Below, piece after piece: positions 60,460 to 64,000 of a stretch of 64,000 nt of DNA. Both the position numbers and the translations under genes were made by a program. The stretch covers positions 7,518 through 71,517 of the forward strand of contig JBKBQT010000016.1 in assembly GCA_046292445.1 (NCBI GenBank). Direction: 5' to 3'. Each line of letters begins with the position of its first letter. The stretch's first letter is position 1. This DNA is from CALIZF01 sp046292445. Its GTDB lineage: Bacteria > Pseudomonadota > Alphaproteobacteria > Rhodobacterales > Rhodobacteraceae. The notes under the pieces are model-generated. The model ran no database searches and was not told where the DNA came from. It saw nothing but the letters and a program-made list of their open reading frames with translations.

Positions 60460-60774
60460 ATGACCACCTTCGACGACCGCGAAAAGGCGTTTGAAAACAA
60501 ATATGCCCATGACCAGGAAATGGCATTCCGGGCCAATGCGCGGCGCATGAAGCTGCTCGGGCTCTGGGCGGCGGAACTGCTCGGCCTGACCGGCGACGCG
60601 GCGCAGGCCTATGCGATCGAGGTGGTGAAATCCGACTTCGAGGAGGCCGGGCACGAGGACGTGGTGCGCAAGGTCGCCGCCGACCTCGCGGGCCGCGCCT
60701 CGGAGGGCGAGATCCGCAGCCGCATGGAGGCGCTGCTGCCGGTTGCCAAGGCGCAGCTCGCCAGCGAGGCCTGA
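60460..60774 (+). CDS. ATPase inhibitor subunit zeta (DUF1476)
   Basis: 104 residues, MTTFDDREKAFENKYAHDQEMAF start, the hallmark of the zeta protein that inhibits Paracoccus denitrificans F1-ATPase. Its N-terminus inserts into F1 to block ATP hydrolysis. The ATG at 60460 gives exactly the family N-terminus. Divergent from purC. Confidence 0.93.
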   Translation: MTTFDDREKAFENKYAHDQEMAFRANARRMKLLGLWAAELLGLTGDAAQAYAIEVVKSDFEEAGHEDVVRKVAADLAGRASEGEIRSRMEALLPVAKAQLASEA

Positions 60775-60877
60775 CGCACCGACTTGCGGCGCATCGCAAG
60801 TCAATCATGCGCGCTTTGCATTTGCGCCCTGTCCTGTGTCGTGCCAAGGCGGCATGCCATCCGTTGTGGAGTCGTCG

Positions 60878-61891
60878 ATGCCCACCGATCCGCTGTCCCA
60901 GATGCTCGCCGCGCGCCCCTGGATCCTCGCCGACGGCGCCACGGGCACGACGCTGTTCAACATGGGACTGTCCTCGGGCGATGCGCCCGAGTTCTGGAAC
61001 ATCGATCGCCCGGATGACATCCGCACCCTCTATCGCGGCGCAGTCGAGGCGGGGTCGGACCTGTTCCTGACCAATACCTTCGGCGGCAACGCCAGCCGCC
61101 TCAAGCTGCACGGCGGCGAGGCCCGGGTGCGCGAGATCAACCGCGCCGGGGCCGAACTCGGGCGCGAGATCGCCGACAAGGCCGTGCGCCGCGTGATCGT
61201 CGCCGGGTCCATCGGCCCGACGGGCGAGATCTTCGCGCCCATGGGCACGCTCACCCACGCCGTCGCGGTCGAGATGTTCCACGAGCAGGCCGAGGGGCTC
61301 AAGGACGGCGGGGCCGATGTGCTCTGGGTCGAGACGATCAGCGCGGCCGAGGAATACCGGGCAGCGGCCGAGGCGGCGGCGCTGGCCGGCATGCCCTGGT
61401 GCGGGACGATGAGCTTCGACACCGCTGGCCGCACGATGATGGGCCTGACCTCGGCGGGTCTTGCCGACCTCGTGGAGAAGTTGCCGCAGCCGCCGCTCGC
61501 CTATGGCGCCAACTGCGGCGTGGGCGCGTCGGATCTGCTGCGCACCGTGCTCGGCTTCTTCGCGCAGGGGTCGGAGCGGCCGGTCATTGCCAAGGGCAAC
61601 GCCGGGATCCCCAAATATCATGACGGGCACATCCATTATGACGGCACGCCGTCCCTGATGGCCGATTACGCCGTTCTCGCGCGCGATGCCGGCGTTCGGA
61701 TCATCGGCGGCTGCTGCGGCACCACGCCCGACCACCTGCGCGCCATGCGGCAGGCACTGGAGACGGTGCCGCCGGGCCCGCGCCCGACGCTCGAGACGAT
61801 CGCCGCACGGCTCGGCGCGTTTTCCTCGGCCTCCGACGGCACCGGCGATGGCGCGGCCGAGCCACGGCGCGAGCGCCGGCGGCGGGGATAG
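60878..61891 (+). CDS. bmt: Betaine--homocysteine S-methyltransferase family protein
   Basis: 337 residues. ILADGATGTTLFNMGL at the N-terminus, FLTNTFGGNASRL near 66-78 and the zinc motif GGCCGTTPDHL near 283 are S-methyltransferase (homocysteine) domain landmarks. It moves a methyl group from betaine to homocysteine. The ATG at 60878 has TGGAG upstream. The last 20 residues are Arg-rich and unusual. A G12 tract follows the stop. Confidence 0.9.
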   Translation: MPTDPLSQMLAARPWILADGATGTTLFNMGLSSGDAPEFWNIDRPDDIRTLYRGAVEAGSDLFLTNTFGGNASRLKLHGGEARVREINRAGAELGREIADKAVRRVIVAGSIGPTGEIFAPMGTLTHAVAVEMFHEQAEGLKDGGADVLWVETISAAEEYRAAAEAAALAGMPWCGTMSFDTAGRTMMGLTSAGLADLVEKLPQPPLAYGANCGVGASDLLRTVLGFFAQGSERPVIAKGNAGIPKYHDGHIHYDGTPSLMADYAVLARDAGVRIIGGCCGTTPDHLRAMRQALETVPPGPRPTLETIAARLGAFSSASDGTGDGAAEPRRERRRRG

Positions 61892-61892
61892 T

Positions 61893-61904
61893 GGGGGGGG
61901 GGGG
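61893..61904 (+). repeat. G12 homopolymer right after the bmt stop codon
   Basis: Twelve consecutive G residues begin one base after the TAG, followed by a GGGCGCGG/CCGCGCCC stem at 61902-61919. It sits between convergent bmt and TorF-type genes. Confidence 0.85.
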
Positions 61905-61948
61905 CGCGGTGCCGCGCCCGCCCCGGGGTCGCCCCCTGCGCGCAGGGA

Positions 61949-62605
61949 TCAGGGGAAGCTGAACGACAGGGTCACGCCAGCGACGACAAGGCTGTTGTCG
62001 GGGGCGGGAAGCGAGGTGCCGTGATACGCGACGAAGGCCGAGGCCGCATCGCTGATCGCGTAGCTTGCCCCGACGCTCCAATACTGGTGCCCGCCGTTCG
62101 AAATCGTGCCGTAGCGCGCATCGAGCCCGAGCTTGTCGGTGACGGCGAAACTGCCGAGCACGCGCGTGTTCACCGTGCCCGTATTCGGATCCCAGGCGGC
62201 ATAGGCGCCGAGGTTGACGCGGTCGGTCACGTCATAGCCGAGCGAAAGGATCACCTCGCCGCAGCAGGCGCCGGATCCGTTGTAGAAGTAATGCGCATAG
62301 GACAGATCGTAGCTGAGCGCGCCGACCGCGTTGCGATAACCGGCATAGAGATCGTATTCGAACGTGTCGCCCGCCCCGATGATCGCCGGATCGACGTTCG
62401 ATGCCCAGATGCCGGCGTAGAACCCGCGATATTCGGCCTCGACGGAGGGTTGGAAGGCGACCCCGTTCGACTGCCGCAGGCCGTTGGATTCGTATTCCGA
62501 GGCGATGGTGGCCCCGAACGTGAGGGTCACGCCCTCGGCGCGGCTTGAAACGGGAAAGGCAGCGGCAAGCGCCAGGATGGTCGCTGCCAGCGGACGGCTG
62601 AGCAT
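61949..62605 (-). CDS. TorF-family putative outer-membrane porin
   Basis: 218 residues with a signal peptide (about 1-22, ending SSRAEG) and amphipathic beta strands ending in Phe-Pro (LSFSFP), as in small outer-membrane proteins. TLTFGATIASEYESNGLRQS and GAGDTFEYDLYAGYR match the TorF/Gcw_chp family (TIGR02001-like). Function unknown, probably a small porin. An in-frame GTG at 62614 is an alternative start. Confidence 0.8.
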   Translation of the reverse strand: MLSRPLAATILALAAAFPVSSRAEGVTLTFGATIASEYESNGLRQSNGVAFQPSVEAEYRGFYAGIWASNVDPAIIGAGDTFEYDLYAGYRNAVGALSYDLSYAHYFYNGSGACCGEVILSLGYDVTDRVNLGAYAAWDPNTGTVNTRVLGSFAVTDKLGLDARYGTISNGGHQYWSVGASYAISDAASAFVAYHGTSLPAPDNSLVVAGVTLSFSFP

Positions 62606-62839
62606 GGTTGACACCCGATAGAAAGAGTAACAGGAGCGTTACAATCAAGTGCTATCATGATGACGACGATCAAAAAACCTCCACCGCGCGGCCCCGCCCC
62701 GAAATTTAGGCCGACGTGATGCCGCTGCGCAACCAATAGGCAAATCGGCGCCGACCCGGGCGAGTTTTGTGGCGGCCCGCGATGAACCCGCGCGCGCCTG
62801 CCGCAGAGGGGCCGACGCTCGCCCGAAGCCGCCCGCCGA
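62606..62839. other. Gap between mesaconyl-CoA hydratase and the porin gene
   Basis: 234 bp. An AT-rich stretch near 62620-62700 probably carries the porin promoter. I saw no coding region or strong hairpin. Confidence 0.45.
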
Positions 62840-63910
62840 CTACCGCGGCATGAGCGCCCAGTAGTCGAGATCGAGCAGCACGCGCGGGTGATACTTGCCC
62901 GCGGCGTCCTTGAGCACGAACGGCTCCCCCCCGTGCTTGTAGGCCACGAGCCGCAGGCGGACCGCGCCGACCCCCGGCACCGCCGTCTCGGCCTTGTCCA
63001 GAACCTCGGACCAGGCCCGCACGGTATCGCCCGCCAGACAGGGGTTGGCATGCGCGCCGGCGTTGAGCGCGACGATCATCTGCGCATTGGCGAGGCCGTT
63101 GAACGACAGCGCCCGTGCCAGACTGATGACATGGCCGCCGTAGATCAGCCGCTTGCCGTCCGGTCGCCATGTCGCATCGTAATGCACCTTGGCGGTGTTC
63201 TGCCACAGCCGGGTGGCGATCATGTGCTCGGCCTCTTCGATGGTCACGCCATCGACATGGTCGATCATCTCGCCGACGGCATAGTCGCCCCAGCGCCAGC
63301 CCTCGCCCGCGGCCGCGAAATCGTAGTCGGCGAAGGTCAGGCCGGCCGGCACCACGAGGTCGGCGGGCGCGACGACCGGGGCGAGGTCCGGCACGACGGC
63401 AGGGCCCACGGGCGCCTCGGTTTCGCGCTTGCGCACCATGACCCAGCGAACATAGCTGAGCACGGCCTCGCCCCGCTGGTTGAACCCGGTCGTGCGCACC
63501 CAGATCACCCCCGCCGCGCGGGTCGAGGTTTCCTTGAGGCCGATCACCACCGATTCCGACCGCAGCGTGTCGCCCGGATAGACCGGGGCAAGCCAGCGCC
63601 CCTCGGCATAGCCGAGGTTGGCCACCGCATTCAGGCTGATGTCCGGCACCGTCTTGCCGAAGACGGTATGAAACGCGATCAGGTCATCGAGGGGCGCGCT
63701 CGGCAGGCCGCAGGCCTGGGCGAAGGCATCCGAGGAATAGAGCGCCCCCCGCGCAGGATAAAGCGCGTGGTAGAGCGCCCGCTCGCCGCCCGAAATCGTC
63801 CGCGGCACGGCATGGCGGATCGTCTCGCCCAGCCGGTAATCCTCGAAGAACCGGCCCGCATTGGTCTTGGCGGCGGGTGCGGCGGCGTCGGCGCGAAGGT
63901 GCAGCGTCAT
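62840..63910 (-). CDS. mch: Mesaconyl-CoA (beta-methylmalyl-CoA) hydratase, MaoC family
   Basis: 356 residues. The N-terminal part has RFFEDYRLGETIRHAVPRTI and GGERALYHALYPARGAL; the second hotdog domain has HMIATRLWQNTAKVHYD and RLIYGGHVISLARAL. This matches Mch of the ethylmalonyl-CoA pathway (Rhodobacter sphaeroides, 343 residues), which hydrates mesaconyl-CoA to beta-methylmalyl-CoA during acetate assimilation. The ATG at 63910 is preferred to a GTG at 63913; the former shares one base with the upstream stop. Confidence 0.9.
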   Translation of the reverse strand: MTLHLRADAAAPAAKTNAGRFFEDYRLGETIRHAVPRTISGGERALYHALYPARGALYSSDAFAQACGLPSAPLDDLIAFHTVFGKTVPDISLNAVANLGYAEGRWLAPVYPGDTLRSESVVIGLKETSTRAAGVIWVRTTGFNQRGEAVLSYVRWVMVRKRETEAPVGPAVVPDLAPVVAPADLVVPAGLTFADYDFAAAGEGWRWGDYAVGEMIDHVDGVTIEEAEHMIATRLWQNTAKVHYDATWRPDGKRLIYGGHVISLARALSFNGLANAQMIVALNAGAHANPCLAGDTVRAWSEVLDKAETAVPGVGAVRLRLVAYKHGGEPFVLKDAAGKYHPRVLLDLDYWALMPR

Positions 63911-64000
63911 CACTGGTCCCCCAGTCTGGTGTCGGGCGAATAGGTGCCGGGCGCGTCCTTCACGACCGCCTGGGCACAGCGCATCACGCCGCGCGCGGCG
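63910..64000 (-). CDS. C-terminal end of an unidentified upstream gene
   Basis: 29 codons remain: ...AARGVMRCAQAVVKDAPGTY then SPDTRLGDQ and a stop. The stop overlaps the mch start as TGATG, so both are translated together. I do not recognise the family from this short tail; other ethylmalonyl-CoA pathway genes are plausible neighbours. Confidence 0.65.
   Translation of the reverse strand, partial: AARGVMRCAQAVVKDAPGTYSPDTRLGDQ

Noticed and set aside
60775..60877. Leader before bmt considered as an SAM or SAH riboswitch
   Set aside because: I could not find the conserved cores of SAM-II, SAM-V or SAH riboswitches; a covariance-model search would be decisive.

Overview
The window is a very GC-rich bacterial chromosome segment whose gene set points to an alphaproteobacterium of the order Rhodobacterales (Paracoccus/Rhodobacter/Roseobacter-like). 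Supporting signs are a ctaC-ctaB-small ORF-ctaG-ctaE-surF1-thrC cytochrome oxidase operon, a zeta-type F1-ATPase inhibitor next to purC, an Lrp-type regulator divergent from a two-enzyme PutA, mesaconyl-CoA hydratase (ethylmalonyl-CoA pathway), a Hint-domain protein, a DctB/DctD pair and a malic enzyme/phosphotransacetylase fusion. I saw no phage, plasmid, integrase, transposase or CRISPR signature. This is dense core-type chromosome with many stop/start overlaps.

Layout. 1-7 kb: 3' part of a fadB/fadJ-type beta-oxidation enzyme, a Hint protein carrying a pentapeptide repeat, a sulfotransferase coupled to an EamA transporter, a divergent acyl-CoA synthetase and a membrane protein that looks like a dead M48 peptidase. 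7-12.7 kb: SPOR protein, then the compact nucleoside salvage operon cdd-deoA-deoB-add-upp. 12.9-20 kb: maeB facing rpoN, two tandem small secreted paralogues, a GlcD-like FAD oxidase and an UlaG-like hydrolase. 19.6-27 kb: a nine-gene minus-strand run ctaC-ctaB-orf-ctaG-ctaE-surF1-thrC-M16 peptidase-rimJ. 27-33.5 kb: tldD, dprA (with a CtrA-type site) and topA. 33.5-36.5 kb: 3-oxoacid CoA-transferase subunits with a DUF1801 gene between them, a GNAT protein and a lytic transglycosylase.

36.5-44.9 kb: two pilin-like peptides and cpaB, tRNA-Leu(UAA), a modular envelope protein, the putR/putA pair and a rhomboid protease. 45-51.3 kb: inositol monophosphatase, a fasciclin protein, metR/metF, then a P450 coupled to a membrane serine hydrolase. 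The two convergent junctions at about 45.0 and 48.6 kb each hold an inverted pair of the same 37-bp repeat. 51.3-60.3 kb: ccdA, rne with a long leader, dctD/dctB, purQ-purS-purC. 60.4-64 kb: zeta inhibitor, betaine-homocysteine methyltransferase-like gene, TorF-type porin, mesaconyl-CoA hydratase and the end of another gene.

The genes describe an aerobic heterotroph that degrades fatty acids, ketone bodies, proline, nucleosides and C4 acids and respires through an aa3-type oxidase. The items I consider most worth checking are the paired palindromic repeats with a compensatory change, a DctD-type regulator without its sigma-54 contact loop, the CtrA site before dprA, the helically phased operator pair before putA, and the uncharacterised secreted paralogues. 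I did not find a clear new multi-gene system; the candidates are individual signals.
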